Numbered from the stretch's first letter, positions 10,032 through 19,562 are shown. The stretch: DNA of 64,000 bases from Guptibacillus hwajinpoensis (GCF_020524165.1 NZ_JAIVKU010000004.1:930001-994000); one strand, 5' to 3'. Numbers and translations: made by a program. The notes: generated by a model not told the origin, from the letters alone.

Positions 10032-10087
10032 TATCAGTAAAGCGGAAGCTTCTGTTTAAGCAGTCGTACTTTATCACAAAATAAAAA

Positions 10088-10114
10088 CCAGGAAGAAGGA
10101 TTGCTTCTCCCTGG
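10088..10114 (-). terminator. Intrinsic terminator after cotE
   Basis: An 11-bp stem with one G-T or mismatched pair (CCAGGAAGAAG / CTTCTCCCTGG) has a 5-base loop. On the minus strand it is followed by TTTTTATTTT. Confidence 0.85.
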
Positions 10115-10119
10115 ACGCA

Positions 10120-10671
10120 CTATTCTTCAAGATCACCAATTAAGAAGTTCGGATCTAAATCCTCAAACTCTTCATCATCTACATCATAATCCCAATCATC
10201 GTCGTCATCTCCACAGCCGTCGGGATTTACGTATACGCAAATCTTTGTTTCTCCGATAACTTCTACAAGAAACTCTCTTTCCACTTGTACAATCACCTTA
10301 TGACCGCTCGGCGCAATAGTCGCTTCGAGACAGTTAGGCTCCTGAATTGCTTTTGCGACAACTTCGTCTGCAACACAGTCTTTGTCTTTGTAACGAAGAG
10401 GAATTTCTTCATGGTATTTAACTGTTTCGGTTACGACTTCTGTTTTGGTATTATGGCTGTAAGAATACCAGATATTAATGTCATAAGAGCCTTCAACTTG
10501 GACAACGTCACCACGCTTCTTGGCAGTGAATTGATTGTTAATAATCCAACAACCCAGAATACTAGAAGGCTTATGAGTTGGTGTTACTGTGTTTGTATCC
10601 TGTGTAAATTTACGCCCTTTTCCGCAAACAGCTTTGGCGAATATCTCTCTGTAATTATATTCCTCTGACAT
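10120..10671 (-). CDS. cotE: Outer spore coat morphogenetic protein CotE
   Basis: CotE is made in the mother cell and forms the ring on which outer coat proteins assemble. The 183-residue length matches the family, as does the start [10 protein letters not shown] and the conserved beta-rich middle. The last 35 residues are very acidic (a run of Asp and Glu), as in known CotE. The ATG at 10671 has AGAGGAGG upstream. The position next to mutS is the conserved one. Sporulation-sigma promoters are expected upstream, but candidates there were too weak to call. Confidence 0.96.
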   Translation of the reverse strand: MSEEYNYREIFAKAVCGKGRKFTQDTNTVTPTHKPSSILGCWIINNQFTAKKRGDVVQVEGSYDINIWYSYSHNTKTEVVTETVKYHEEIPLRYKDKDCVADEVVAKAIQEPNCLEATIAPSGHKVIVQVEREFLVEVIGETKICVYVNPDGCGDDDDDWDYDVDDEEFEDLDPNFLIGDLEE

Positions 10672-10933
10672 CGATCATACCTCCTCTTCCAATCTTCATT
10701 CTCATCCTATGCAAGACAAACGACCAGTGTTCCTCTTTTTTTCTTCACAGCAAAAGAACATAACCAACACCATAGAATAAAAGTTTTTTTATATATAAAG
10801 GCTGTTCCACTATCAGTCTATGTATCGAATGTCCAATGCTTTACAACCTTTTGTTATTTTTTTAAAAAAGTATGGTATGTGAAAATTATATTACTTAAAA
10901 AAATAAACCTAACAGGAAATTTATCCTCCAGGC

Positions 10934-11674
10934 TTATATATACTGATCGACAATCTCTAATAGTCGACCATTGTCTTCTGATAATACACCTTCGGCTAAT
11001 CTTGCCCCAGCGACAATCGGCGCCCATTCCATAATCTCCTCTTTCGATAAACCGCTTTTTTTGCAATAAAGTTGTAAATACATTTTTGCTAATTCGCTTG
11101 AAGATTGTGTATACAAAAGATACGTTCTGTATACATCCGCTCGACGATCTCCTGCACTTGCATCAACCCAATCAATAATGGTCACTTGCTCACCCATAAT
11201 CAAATTAAAGAGATGAAAATCACCGTGACACAGCTCCGTCTTAGCAGACTTCTCATTTAACATACGAATTAACGCTGTTTTTTGATTACAAGTCAAGGCT
11301 TCCGCCATTTCGATTTTCCGTGTTAGTTTTTTAGACATCGGTTCAAAGGAATTGGCTATAATCCGGTGAATACTTTGCTGAATTTCAACTGAAAGTTCCA
11401 TGTAATACTCTGCTTGATCCCTATTTTCTAAAAGAAGATCACCTAAAGTGCGACCGCTAATCTTTTCCATGACAAGCGCCTGTCTCCGGTCTATTTTCGT
11501 TACATCAATAATTTTCGGGACCGGAAGACCTTTTGATAAGGCGTAACGTTGCTTCTCAGCTTCATAGAAAGAGGTTCCATCTGGAAGGTCTTCCCGGAAT
11601 ACCTTCACAATCTTGTCTTGAACAATGTAGATGTGGGCTGTATTTCCAGAAGCGACTGGATGTCCAAGCTTCAT
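10934..11674 (-). CDS. APH-fold phosphotransferase (aminoglycoside/choline kinase-like)
   Basis: This 246-residue kinase-like protein has the Brenner motif HGDFHLFN (150-157) and the metal-binding segment IIDWVDA (D168), both intact, so it is probably an active small-molecule kinase. The ATP-binding N-lobe includes VKVFRED, with a likely lysine at 24 or nearby. The substrate cannot be read from sequence; antibiotics, sugars and metabolites are all known in this fold. It is the last gene of a four-gene group with 18-38 bp gaps (13638 to 10934). It is not part of the B. subtilis order at this place. No clear terminator follows it. Confidence 0.8.
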   Translation of the reverse strand: MKLGHPVASGNTAHIYIVQDKIVKVFREDLPDGTSFYEAEKQRYALSKGLPVPKIIDVTKIDRRQALVMEKISGRTLGDLLLENRDQAEYYMELSVEIQQSIHRIIANSFEPMSKKLTRKIEMAEALTCNQKTALIRMLNEKSAKTELCHGDFHLFNLIMGEQVTIIDWVDASAGDRRADVYRTYLLYTQSSSELAKMYLQLYCKKSGLSKEEIMEWAPIVAGARLAEGVLSEDNGRLLEIVDQYI

Positions 11675-11692
11675 ATTATTTCTCCTCTCTTC

Positions 11693-12211
11693 CTAGCTCC
11701 TCGGCCTTGCATGCCTCATCCGACACATGGACCAACGAAGCGTTGTTTGTTGAATGTCATCATAGAGATCCCACAAATGATTAACAAACCTCACTTCGAC
11801 TTGGCGACGGAATAGCTCGTGCAAGGGGTTTTCAATCTTAATTTTACTCATAGGCACTTGAGTCACTTCACTGACATAATAGCCGGCATTGTCATCCTGA
11901 AGGTTAAAATAAATTGGATCAAACTCATACAAGTAGAGTTTGGTATTAGTCATCCTCTCAAACCAACTGTTTTCAATGATGACAACATGCTGACCGCTCG
12001 CTGAAAGATACATTTCTTTATCAGCATCTGACGTATTTGGCCCGACATGAAAGCAAATGCGTGGACAATTCCGTGGTGTTAAATAATTGGGTAAACAAGC
12101 TTCGTTAACCGCCCATACAAGCCCCGTTGTTTGGTCAAGATCTTGACGCGTAGGAACCCTTGGCTGAAATTCATGAATATCGTCTTCTTCACTGACATGA
12201 AAAATGCGCAA
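11693..12211 (-). CDS. DUF6886 family protein
   Basis: This is a 172-residue protein of unknown function. The opening MRIFHVSEE, then VWAVNEACLPNYLTPRNCPR, are the landmarks I associate with DUF6886. It starts with TTG at 12211, preceded by AGGAGG 9 bases upstream. There is no signal peptide or membrane segment. It lies 18 bp upstream of the kinase-like gene and 24 bp downstream of the nucleotidyltransferase-like gene. The basic C-terminal tail (RMRHARPRS) is unusual and might be a local extension. Confidence 0.75.
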   Translation of the reverse strand: MRIFHVSEEDDIHEFQPRVPTRQDLDQTTGLVWAVNEACLPNYLTPRNCPRICFHVGPNTSDADKEMYLSASGQHVVIIENSWFERMTNTKLYLYEFDPIYFNLQDDNAGYYVSEVTQVPMSKIKIENPLHELFRRQVEVRFVNHLWDLYDDIQQTTLRWSMCRMRHARPRS

Positions 12212-12235
12212 ACGGTCCCCTCCTAGATTTAGTTG

Positions 12236-13030
12236 TCATATCAAGTAGGCTCGAACTTCTTTTGTTATGTAATGAGTAAAAGGCAATAACTCTTCTCTGT
12301 TAAATTCATAGGGTCTCTCTCCATCTAAGTAACAATGAATTGCTTTTTCAACAGTAAACTTAAGCTCTATTGGCAGGGAGTCTAACCCCCAAATCCCAGC
12401 CTCTTTCTTTGAGGAAATCACTCCATCCTTCAAATACCAATAAACCCTTATCGTGTTTAGGATACTATAAATAGGGTTACTTGCCATTCCTTCTACACAT
12501 TCTTCAAAATCTCCTAAAATAGAGGATATATAATGTTCCCTCGGCACTTTCGGAAACGTTCGTTCAATCGGTCGCCCATCGATACAAATTCCTCGCTCTG
12601 TCGTGATTGTTATATGAGCTGCAAGATCTGGGTCTTTGTGAACTTGTGCATTTATGTATTCACTTCCGTTTGTTTTTAAATCACGTTCGTACCGCTCCCT
12701 CCAAAATTCGCTAAAATGAAAATCGTAGGAACTCGGGTGTTCCCAAATTCTCAGGTATTTTTCCCGAAGCAAACTCATTTCGATCGGATAGGGCTTGCTT
12801 GAGGCAGATAAATACAATTGCGCTAACTCTTTTTTTGTTTGAACAGTAACGCCCTTTTTAGTTATGACCAAAAAGTCGAGATCGCTTTGCTTTGAATTAA
12901 ACCCACCAACCGCTAACGAACCGTGGAGATAGAAACCTATGTAATGACTTCCTAGTATCTTTTTCGTTTTCAGCACGAGTTGCTTAACAAACTCAGCTAC
13001 TTCAGAGGAGCAATTATGCCAGTTAGACAT
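12236..13030 (-). CDS. Aminoglycoside adenylyltransferase-like protein (AadA/ANT family)
   Basis: The protein (264 residues) has the nucleotidyltransferase fold motif GS-x11-D-x-D: Gly37-Ser38 in FYLHGSLA, and D50 and D52 in QSDLDFLV. The C-terminal part resembles the helical DUF4111 domain of streptomycin/spectinomycin 3''/9-adenylyltransferases. Overall similarity to characterised AadA cannot be judged here; a chromosomal housekeeping or intrinsic-resistance role is equally possible. The ATG at 13030 has AAGGTGA at good spacing. An upstream TTG in frame (13048) overlaps that site and was rejected. Confidence 0.78.
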   Translation of the reverse strand: MSNWHNCSSEVAEFVKQLVLKTKKILGSHYIGFYLHGSLAVGGFNSKQSDLDFLVITKKGVTVQTKKELAQLYLSASSKPYPIEMSLLREKYLRIWEHPSSYDFHFSEFWRERYERDLKTNGSEYINAQVHKDPDLAAHITITTERGICIDGRPIERTFPKVPREHYISSILGDFEECVEGMASNPIYSILNTIRVYWYLKDGVISSKKEAGIWGLDSLPIELKFTVEKAIHCYLDGERPYEFNREELLPFTHYITKEVRAYLI

Positions 13031-13068
13031 GATCTGTTCACCTTCCAATCATACGGATTAAACAGTTC

Positions 13069-13638
13069 TCATTTGTCCTGTTCCGATTTAATCGCATCGA
13101 CAATTAGTGAAACAAATCCCAACTTTCCTTGAGCATTTCTTTGATCAAATCGTTTCGAACGATAGATAAAACCATCTTTCTCATCCCACTCGTTATAGAT
13201 AAACTCGCCTTTTTCATTACAATATTCGAGCAAACGTACCTGGTAGCCCGCATCTTCAAACATTGATGTTAGCGTTTTATAATTATGAACAATCTTATGG
13301 CTTGCAGCAGGATGATCGATAGGTCCCGGCCCTCCAACTTGCACACCTTTTTGATAAGCTTCATCTGGAAAATACCCGTCCGGCACAGCGCAACGAATAT
13401 AGCCGTTTCTCTTTAAATACGGATAGCATGTTTGCGCTGCTTTCTTCCCTTCTTCATAGGTTAAGTGCTCCCAGACGTGCTCTGCTAAAATTGCGTGAAT
13501 GGAAGACTTGTCAAAACGTTCTTGCCACTGCTGTTGGTTTAATAGATCGAGTTCCGACTCCTGTGTTTCCATCCAGCCAGGGTTATTTGAATAATCTCCT
13601 GATCCAATGACAACTCGGATGCTTTCCTCTCTTTGCAT
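13069..13638 (-). CDS. Methyltransferase-like protein (COG4627 type)
   Basis: This 189-residue protein resembles the COG4627 group of predicted SAM-dependent methyltransferases. The glycine motif is shortened to VIGSGD (10-15), and the post-motif phrase AEHVWEHLTYEEG (about 52-64) is typical. The usual acidic residue that holds the SAM ribose is not obvious, so activity is uncertain. It is the first gene of the four-gene islet. The start ATG at 13638 has TAGGGAT upstream. Just upstream lies the remnant of an alpha/beta hydrolase. Confidence 0.65.
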   Translation of the reverse strand: MQREESIRVVIGSGDYSNNPGWMETQESELDLLNQQQWQERFDKSSIHAILAEHVWEHLTYEEGKKAAQTCYPYLKRNGYIRCAVPDGYFPDEAYQKGVQVGGPGPIDHPAASHKIVHNYKTLTSMFEDAGYQVRLLEYCNEKGEFIYNEWDEKDGFIYRSKRFDQRNAQGKLGFVSLIVDAIKSEQDK

Positions 13639-13647
13639 TTCAAATCC

Positions 13648-13850
13648 CTACTTCCAATTTGATTTAATTTCGTTTACGACAACTTCCGGGTTATCCCAAT
13701 GCAACATATGGGTTGTTTCCGGTATAAGTTTAACCGTACAATGGAAACTCTTCTTCTCCCCATTCAGTGAGGTGAACATGCGTCGTATCATCTTTTATAA
13801 CAGATCGTTTCAACTGGTAATCCTCCGATTCTCTCTGCTTGTTAGAGCAT
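13648..13850 (-). pseudogene. Collapsed alpha/beta hydrolase remnant
   Basis: Two pieces in different frames look like the two ends of one alpha/beta hydrolase. The upstream piece encodes DDTTHVHLTEWGEEE, resembling the N-terminal strand before the oxyanion region. The downstream piece, ending at the TAG at 13648, encodes LIPETTHMLHWDNPEVVVNE, resembling the last strand and helix with a catalytic-type histidine (TTHMLHW). The core with the nucleophile is absent and the frames do not join, so the gene appears to have lost its middle. Family identity is inferred from short segments only. Confidence 0.5.
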
Positions 13851-13954
13851 CAAATTAAAACCTATCGTGGCAGGATCAGCCTCTTCGCTTATATTAGCAT
13901 AATTACCCAGTATATTAAGGGAATATTTCGAAAAATGGGTGCGTATTGCATAGA

Positions 13955-13984
13955 AAAAGCCTTCCAGTGTACTGGAAGGCTTTT
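13955..13984 (-). terminator. Intrinsic terminator after ricA
   Basis: A perfect 14-bp stem (AAAAGCCTTCCAGT / ACTGGAAGGCTTTT) with a 2-base centre works in both directions; on the minus strand it ends in TTTTTC. It lies 18 bp after the ricA stop. Confidence 0.9.
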
Positions 13985-14002
13985 AGATTCATATTGTAAC
14001 GA

Positions 14003-14419
14003 TTACTTACACCCTTGTCCCTGCTGACTTGAGCCAGTTGTTCCTTCAAGAACATTTCCACCAGTAGATTCGATAATCTCATCTGTTACCGTGTTAGAAA
14101 TCGTGTTTGCTACAAGCTGAAGAAGGTCATTCACATCTGACTGCGAGCGCTTGAATTCCTGTACAACCGGAATCTCATCAAGCTGCTGCATCAGCTTATC
14201 GATCCGCTCATCTTTCTCCTTCAACGCTTCATGCTTGCTGTAGTGTTGAAGGTTCACCGCTTCTTTTTGTTCTAATTTAATGCGCGCAATCAAACTTTGC
14301 ACTTTTTTGTTTTCATTGATCTTTTCTTCAGCACGTTTGAAGAAATCCACTTCTTCCGTTTCAGAAACGAGCTTCGCAAGATCTTTCGCTTTTGCAATAA
14401 CTTCCATTCTCGATACCAT
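14003..14419 (-). CDS. ricA: RicA/YmcA, Y-complex subunit
   Basis: RicA (YmcA) forms the RicAFT complex with RicF and RicT. The complex carries iron-sulfur clusters, works with RNase Y in mRNA processing, and is needed for biofilm formation, competence and sporulation. The 138-residue protein is mostly helical (residues 1-115), with a glycine-rich tail ending GQGCK. The cysteine in the tail fits the cluster-ligand role described for the family. The ATG shares its A with the TAA stop of miaB (TAATG), so translation is coupled. Confidence 0.93.
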   Translation of the reverse strand: MVSRMEVIAKAKDLAKLVSETEEVDFFKRAEEKINENKKVQSLIARIKLEQKEAVNLQHYSKHEALKEKDERIDKLMQQLDEIPVVQEFKRSQSDVNDLLQLVANTISNTVTDEIIESTGGNVLEGTTGSSQQGQGCK

Positions 14420-15951
14420 TATGCATTCACCTCAGCCGTTTTTTCAATATATTCGCCATCAAGTGACCACGTTTTTGCTTTTGTGATTTTCACCTGGACA
14501 ATTTGACCAACTAATGATTTAGGACCTCTAAAGTTAACCACTTTATTCTTGCTCGTATAGCCAGAAAGAACATCCGCATTTTTCTTACTTTCACCTTCTA
14601 CGAGAACTTCCACGATTTGCCCTTCAAAAACAGCGTTGTTTTTGGCCGCCATTTCATTCACGAGTGCGTTCAATCGCTGAAGGCGTTCTTTCTTCACTTC
14701 CATTGGTACGTTATCTGTCATTTTAGCCGCTGGCGTGCCATCACGCTGGGAGTAAATGAACGTATACGCACTGTCATACTCTACCTCTTTTACGAGTTCC
14801 ATCGTTTCTTCGAACTGTTCGTCCGTTTCATTAGGGAAACCAACGATAATATCAGTCGTAAAGGTCGCGTTTGGCATCACCTTTTTAATCTTACGAACTA
14901 GCTCTAAATACGTCTCGCGCGTATAGCGACGGTTCATTAACTTCAGAACCTCATTGCTTCCACTTTGAACAGGAAGATGGATATGATCGACCAGATTGCC
15001 TCCCTGACCAAGTACTTCTACAAGACGATCATCAAAGTCACGTGGATGACTTGTCGTGAAACGAACTCTAGGAATATCAATCTTATGAATCTCGTTCATC
15101 AGATCACCGAGGCCGTACTCGATATCTTCTAAATCTTTCCCGTAGGCGTTTACATTCTGTCCGAGGAGCGTCACTTCTTTATAGCCTTTTGCGGCTAAGT
15201 GGCGTACTTCCTGAATGATATCTTCAGGGCGACGGCTTCTTTCTTTCCCTCGTGTATAAGGCACAATGCAATATGTACAGAATTTATCACAACCGTACAT
15301 GATGTTAACCCATGCTTTGATTTCGCCTTTTCTTGTACGCGGAAGGTTTTCAATGATGTCGCCTTCTTTTGACCATACTTCCATCACCATTTCTTTCCCA
15401 AAGACTGCTTGCTCCATCAGTTCTGGAAGACGGTGAATGTTATGTGTACCAAAGATTAAATCAACGAATTGATGCTTTTGCATGATGCGGTTAACCACAG
15501 ATTCTTCCTGTGACATACATCCACATACACCAATAATAAGATCTGGATTTTCCATCTTCAAAGGTTTTAGATGACCAAGTTCGCCAAACACTTTGTTCTC
15601 TGCATTTTCACGAATCGCACATGTATTAAGGAGAACGACATCTGCTTCTGTCACTTCTGTAGTGGATTCAAAGCCCATTTCTTCAAAAATCCCTGCCATT
15701 ACTTCGGTATCGTGTTCATTCATTTGGCAACCGTACGTGCGAATTAAAAACTTCTTATCTTTCCCCAGGTTTTTAATATTTTCCGGAATTTCAAAATCAT
15801 AATGAACGTTTACATTTTCTTTCCCTCTGCGCTTGGCATCTTTTAAGTTAGGTGCCTGATACGTTGTCTGGAAATACTTCGCGTAATCTTCCGTTGTTTT
15901 CTCTGTTTTCTTTACATTGATTTGCGAATCCAGGCGCTGCTGTTCGTTCAT
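14419..15951 (-). CDS. miaB: tRNA-2-methylthio-N6-dimethylallyladenosine synthase MiaB
   Basis: MiaB is a radical-SAM enzyme that adds the methylthio group to i6A37 made by MiaA. The N-terminal MTTase domain has cluster cysteines C75 (TYGCQMN), C111 (NTCAIRE) and C145 (GCMSQ). The radical-SAM motif is C221-x3-C225-x2-C228 (CDKFCTYC). A TRAM domain forms the C-terminus. The ATG at 15951 has AAAGGAG at 10 bases; the open frame extends to 16005 without support. At 510 residues it matches the B. subtilis length. Confidence 0.97.
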   Translation of the reverse strand: MNEQQRLDSQINVKKTEKTTEDYAKYFQTTYQAPNLKDAKRRGKENVNVHYDFEIPENIKNLGKDKKFLIRTYGCQMNEHDTEVMAGIFEEMGFESTTEVTEADVVLLNTCAIRENAENKVFGELGHLKPLKMENPDLIIGVCGCMSQEESVVNRIMQKHQFVDLIFGTHNIHRLPELMEQAVFGKEMVMEVWSKEGDIIENLPRTRKGEIKAWVNIMYGCDKFCTYCIVPYTRGKERSRRPEDIIQEVRHLAAKGYKEVTLLGQNVNAYGKDLEDIEYGLGDLMNEIHKIDIPRVRFTTSHPRDFDDRLVEVLGQGGNLVDHIHLPVQSGSNEVLKLMNRRYTRETYLELVRKIKKVMPNATFTTDIIVGFPNETDEQFEETMELVKEVEYDSAYTFIYSQRDGTPAAKMTDNVPMEVKKERLQRLNALVNEMAAKNNAVFEGQIVEVLVEGESKKNADVLSGYTSKNKVVNFRGPKSLVGQIVQVKITKAKTWSLDGEYIEKTAEVNA

Positions 15952-16062
15952 GTCGTTCGACTCCTTTCTAATTAAAAAGGATGACCCTGCTATGAAAAAG
16001 AGCATAATGCTCCTAAACTTAGAAAAACCTCGCTAATAGAAATGATTTCTATAAAAGCTTCC

Positions 16063-16089
16063 GTTTTATTCGTTATCCTTTATTGTCAA
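16063..16089 (-). promoter_or_regulatory. Possible miaB promoter
   Basis: A consensus -35 TTGACA (complement of 16084-16089) is followed by TAAAAC (complement of 16063-16068) at a short 15-bp spacing. The rest of the 298-bp gap between miaB and kbl holds the kbl terminator and nothing else I can name. Confidence 0.35.
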
Positions 16090-16212
16090 TTAAGAAATGT
16101 GTAACTAATGGACATTCCTTTATTATAAGGGCTTCAGAGTATTTAATCAATAAAACCTGGAAAAGCCTCCGAGCACGATTAGGTGAACAAATAAAGAATG
16201 ATCCCATTAGCC

Positions 16213-16245
16213 GAAAAAAAGAGGAGGATCAGCCCCCCCTCTCTT
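16213..16245 (-). terminator. Intrinsic terminator after kbl
   Basis: On the minus strand GAGAGGGGGG pairs imperfectly with CCTCCTC across a short loop. It is followed by seven T residues and lies directly after the kbl stop at 16250. Confidence 0.7.
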
Positions 16246-16249
16246 TCAA

Positions 16250-17425
16250 TTATAGAATTTCAAGTTCTTTTGCAGACTTCTCAAATGCGTCTAAAGCTTC
16301 TTGAAGATCTTCTTTTGAATGCTGCGCTGTTACAATCGTACGAACGCGGCCTTTTCCTTTTGCAACAGTTGGGAACGCAATCCCCTGCGCAAAAACGCCG
16401 TTTTCAAATAGCTTATCGGAAAACTTGTGCGTAAGTGCCTCATCTCCAATGATCACTGGCGTAACCGGCGTTTCACTTATACCTGTATCAAAACCAAGTT
16501 CTTTCAAGCCAGCTTTAAAGAACTTCGTGTTATCCCAAAGCTTCTCAATTAACTCTGGCTCCTCTACAAGAACGTCAATTGCGGCTGAACAAGCCGCTGT
16601 TACCGCTGGTGGATGAGATGTACTAAACAAGAATGGACGACCTTTGTGAATTAAGTAATCACGAAGTGTTTTCGTGCTTGCAATATAACCACCAAGAACG
16701 CCAATCGCCTTACTTAGCGTACCAACTTGAATGTGAACGCGTCCGTTTAAGCCGAAGTGGTCAACCGTTCCACGACCGTTCTCACCAAGTACGCCACTTG
16801 CATGAGCGTCATCAACCATCACAAGTGCATCATACTTCTCACAAAGCTCCACAATTTCAGTAAGCGGTGCAATGTTTCCGTCCATTGAGAAGACGCCATC
16901 CGTTACGACAAGACGTGTACGATAGTCTTGCGTTTCCTTCAATGCATTCTCAAGGTCTTCCATATCTGTATGCTTGTAAATGCGACGTCCCGCTTTAGTT
17001 AAGCGAATGCCGTCAATGATAGAAGCATGGTTTAGTTCATCCGAAATCACGACATCTTCTTTTGTTAAGATTGCTGAAAGTACTGCCTGATTCGTTGCAA
17101 ACCCGGATTGAAGCACGAGTGCCGCTTCCGTATGCTTGAATTCGGCAAGCTTTTCTTCAAACTGTTCGTGCATCGAAAGCGTCCCAGCAATCGTACGAAC
17201 AGAGCCAGTTCCTGCTCCGTATTTTTCAACCGCTTCAATCGCTGCTTGCTTCATTTTCGGATGGTCTGTTAGTCCGAGATAGTTATTTGATGAAAGCTGA
17301 ATCACATTTTTCCCTTTAATCGTTACGCGCGACCCTTGTGCAGACTCAAGTGGAATTAAATTACGAAAAACGCCTTCCTCCTGCATTTGATCAAGCTCTT
17401 CTTGGAGATATTCAAAACCTTTCAT
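16250..17425 (-). CDS. kbl: Glycine C-acetyltransferase (2-amino-3-ketobutyrate CoA ligase)
   Basis: The enzyme cleaves 2-amino-3-ketobutyrate with CoA to glycine and acetyl-CoA, the second step of threonine degradation after Tdh. It is a fold-type I PLP enzyme of the alpha-oxoamine synthase family. Visible residues are H133 (NHAS, stacking on PLP), D205-H208 (DDAH) and the PLP lysine K239 in TLSKAIG. Length (391) is standard. It follows tdh by 43 bp and is co-transcribed with it. Alpha-oxoamine synthases such as BioF are close relatives; the tdh partner settles the assignment. Confidence 0.95.
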   Translation of the reverse strand: MKGFEYLQEELDQMQEEGVFRNLIPLESAQGSRVTIKGKNVIQLSSNNYLGLTDHPKMKQAAIEAVEKYGAGTGSVRTIAGTLSMHEQFEEKLAEFKHTEAALVLQSGFATNQAVLSAILTKEDVVISDELNHASIIDGIRLTKAGRRIYKHTDMEDLENALKETQDYRTRLVVTDGVFSMDGNIAPLTEIVELCEKYDALVMVDDAHASGVLGENGRGTVDHFGLNGRVHIQVGTLSKAIGVLGGYIASTKTLRDYLIHKGRPFLFSTSHPPAVTAACSAAIDVLVEEPELIEKLWDNTKFFKAGLKELGFDTGISETPVTPVIIGDEALTHKFSDKLFENGVFAQGIAFPTVAKGKGRVRTIVTAQHSKEDLQEALDAFEKSAKELEIL

Positions 17426-17468
17426 TGATTGGCCTCCTCATTAGTATGTAATGGCTCAAGTATGAGCC

Positions 17469-18509
17469 TTATGGATGTAATACTACCTTACCACATTTAC
17501 CTTCAATCATTAATTCGAAGCCCTTTTCAAAGTCTTCAAGTGGGAAGTGATGCGTAATCATCGGCTCTACATCTACCTGCCCTGATTGTAGCAGACCTGA
17601 CACTTGACGCCATGTTTCGAACATTTTTCTTCCCGTAATACCTTGAACAGTAATGCCTTTAAAGACAATGTCATTCGTCACATCAATTTCAACCGGTCGA
17701 ACTGGTAAACTAAGAATGGAGACACGTCCTCCGTTTGTTACCATTTTAAAGCCCTGGTTCATGGCGATCGGATGTCCTGACATTTCACAAACAACGTCAA
17801 CACCATGACCGTTCGTTAGCTCCTTCACGACTTGAAGCGGATCTTCATTTCGAGAATTGATGACAGTTGTTGCACCCATTTCTTTCGCAAGGTTCAGACG
17901 GTAATCATTTAAATCAAGCGCAATAACCTGTGAAGCACCAGCTGCTTTTGCAACGCCTACAGCCATTATTCCAATCGGCCCACAGCCTATAATGGCTACT
18001 GTCTTTCCAGCTACGTCTCCTGCCAATACTGTATGAACGGCGTTACCCATCGGCTCCTGTACAGAGGCCACGTCAAACGATAATGACTCGGGATTTTTCC
18101 AGATGTTCTGTGATGGAAGCGCTACGTATTCTGCAAAGCAGCCATCCGTGTCGACCCCAATAATCTTTGTGTTTTCACAAATATGAAACTTTCCTGTTAA
18201 ACACTGTGGACATTGGTTACAAACAATATGTGTTTCTGCTGAAACATGGTCGCCAACCTCAAGATTCGTAACATTTCCCCCTTTTTCTACGACTACACCT
18301 GCAAACTCATGTCCAAAAACATAAGGGGGATTGACGCGACTCTGTGACCACTCATCCCACGTATAAATATGTACGTCCGTTCCGCAAATGGATGTTGCTT
18401 TTACTTGTATGAGTACTTCATTATCACTAATTTGTGGAATATCAACGGTTTGTAGCTGAGCACCTTTGGCACGTTCATGCTTCACAATCGCCTTCATTTT
18501 TCCTTCCAC
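17469..18509 (-). CDS. tdh: L-threonine 3-dehydrogenase
   Basis: Tdh is a zinc-dependent, NAD-linked medium-chain dehydrogenase converting threonine to 2-amino-3-ketobutyrate. Catalytic zinc ligands C42, H67 and E68 (GHEFAG) and structural zinc cysteines C97, C100, C103 and C111 are present. The nucleotide site is IGCGPIG. The start is set at the GTG at 18509, with GAGGTG 6 bases upstream; this gives EGKMKA, comparable to the B. subtilis N-terminus. An in-frame GTG at 18518 overlaps the ribosome-binding site. It pairs with kbl. Confidence 0.95.
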   Translation of the reverse strand: MEGKMKAIVKHERAKGAQLQTVDIPQISDNEVLIQVKATSICGTDVHIYTWDEWSQSRVNPPYVFGHEFAGVVVEKGGNVTNLEVGDHVSAETHIVCNQCPQCLTGKFHICENTKIIGVDTDGCFAEYVALPSQNIWKNPESLSFDVASVQEPMGNAVHTVLAGDVAGKTVAIIGCGPIGIMAVGVAKAAGASQVIALDLNDYRLNLAKEMGATTVINSRNEDPLQVVKELTNGHGVDVVCEMSGHPIAMNQGFKMVTNGGRVSILSLPVRPVEIDVTNDIVFKGITVQGITGRKMFETWRQVSGLLQSGQVDVEPMITHHFPLEDFEKGFELMIEGKCGKVVLHP

Positions 18510-18662
18510 TGCGTACACCTCACTTTTTTAAAACGTTCAATGATTCCTATTATCACAAACATCGTATCATTTTTCACATATAACGTAAAGATGAAGTGTC
18601 CTCTATACAAGGACACTTATAGTTTTATTTATGGAAAATGTTTTCTTCCTCATTTCCACAAA

Positions 18663-18690
18663 AAAAACCCTTCAGAACGTGAAGGGCTTT
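18663..18690 (-). terminator. Intrinsic terminator after korB
   Basis: Arms CCCTTCA (18668-18674) and TGAAGGG (18680-18686), extended by A-T pairs, form the stem. On the minus strand seven T residues follow. Confidence 0.87.
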
Positions 18691-18695
18691 TCATT

Positions 18696-19562
18696 TCACA
18701 TAAATTCCGCCATTAACTCGGTGAATTTTTCTTCTGGAAGAGTCAGATCCTGTTTTGATAAGGCGCTTGAACTATACCCTCGAACAGAATCTTGATAAGA
18801 GGGGCGATTCGGATTCTGATAAATCAACCCTTTGACGAGTCCATTGTGCTCCATTAGCGTTTGCATCGCCATCATCCGATTGTGAGGATCATAGTTTTCA
18901 ATATCTTTTAAACTAACAAGATTTTGTTTGAACCAATCATACGTGTTCACTTTATTAAAGGTGACGCACGGACTAAATACGTTAATCAATGAAAAACCTT
19001 TATGTTGAATTCCTTGCTCAATGATAGCGACTAAGTCTTTTAAATCGGTTGAAAAGCTTTGGGCTACAAAACCACAGCCGCTTGAAAGCGCGAGTTCCAT
19101 GATGGAAAGAGAAGACTCGATTGAGCCTGAAGGGGTACTTTTCGTCTTGAAGCCCTCTGCACTCGTTGGAGAGGTTTGCCCTTTCGTTAGACCATAGATT
19201 TGATTATCCATCACGATATACGTCACATCAATATTTCGTCTCATCGCATGAATGGTATGCCCCATGCCAATGGCAAAGCCATCTCCGTCTCCACCGGAAG
19301 CAATGACTGTTAAATCTCGGTTAGCCATTTTAACGCCCTGGGCAATCGGAAGCGATCGACCATGAATGCCATGAAAGCCATAGGCATTAATATATCCACT
19401 TATCCGACCTGAACAGCCAATACCAGATATCACTGCGAGGTCATCAGGTTCTAATCCCACATTTGCGGCAGCTCGTTGAATGGCGGCTTGAACGGAGAAA
19501 TCTCCACAGCCTGGGCACCAGTTTGGCTTTACCTGATTACGAAAATCTTTAAATGTGGCCAT
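18696..19562 (-). CDS. korB: 2-oxoacid:ferredoxin oxidoreductase, beta subunit
   Basis: This is the thiamine-diphosphate-binding subunit of a 2-oxoacid (probably 2-oxoglutarate) ferredoxin oxidoreductase. The TPP motif is GDGDG followed about 30 residues later by DNQIYGLTKGQTSPTS. Cysteines C16 and C19 (WCPGCGD), C50 (GIGCSG) and one near 200 (FSPCVTF) fit the [4Fe-4S] cluster ligands of this subunit. Length (288) is typical. Its ATG lies inside the end of korA (14-bp overlap). Substrate specificity is inferred from the family, not proven. Confidence 0.92.
   Translation of the reverse strand: MATFKDFRNQVKPNWCPGCGDFSVQAAIQRAAANVGLEPDDLAVISGIGCSGRISGYINAYGFHGIHGRSLPIAQGVKMANRDLTVIASGGDGDGFAIGMGHTIHAMRRNIDVTYIVMDNQIYGLTKGQTSPTSAEGFKTKSTPSGSIESSLSIMELALSSGCGFVAQSFSTDLKDLVAIIEQGIQHKGFSLINVFSPCVTFNKVNTYDWFKQNLVSLKDIENYDPHNRMMAMQTLMEHNGLVKGLIYQNPNRPSYQDSVRGYSSSALSKQDLTLPEEKFTELMAEFM

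Noticed and set aside
10672..10933. Sigma-E or sigma-K promoters of cotE
   Set aside because: Several CATA-containing segments exist (for example near 10710) but none has both elements at proper spacing.
13607..14027. Plus-strand frames between the islet and ricA
   Set aside because: They cross the hydrolase remnant and a bidirectional terminator and have no recognisable protein features.
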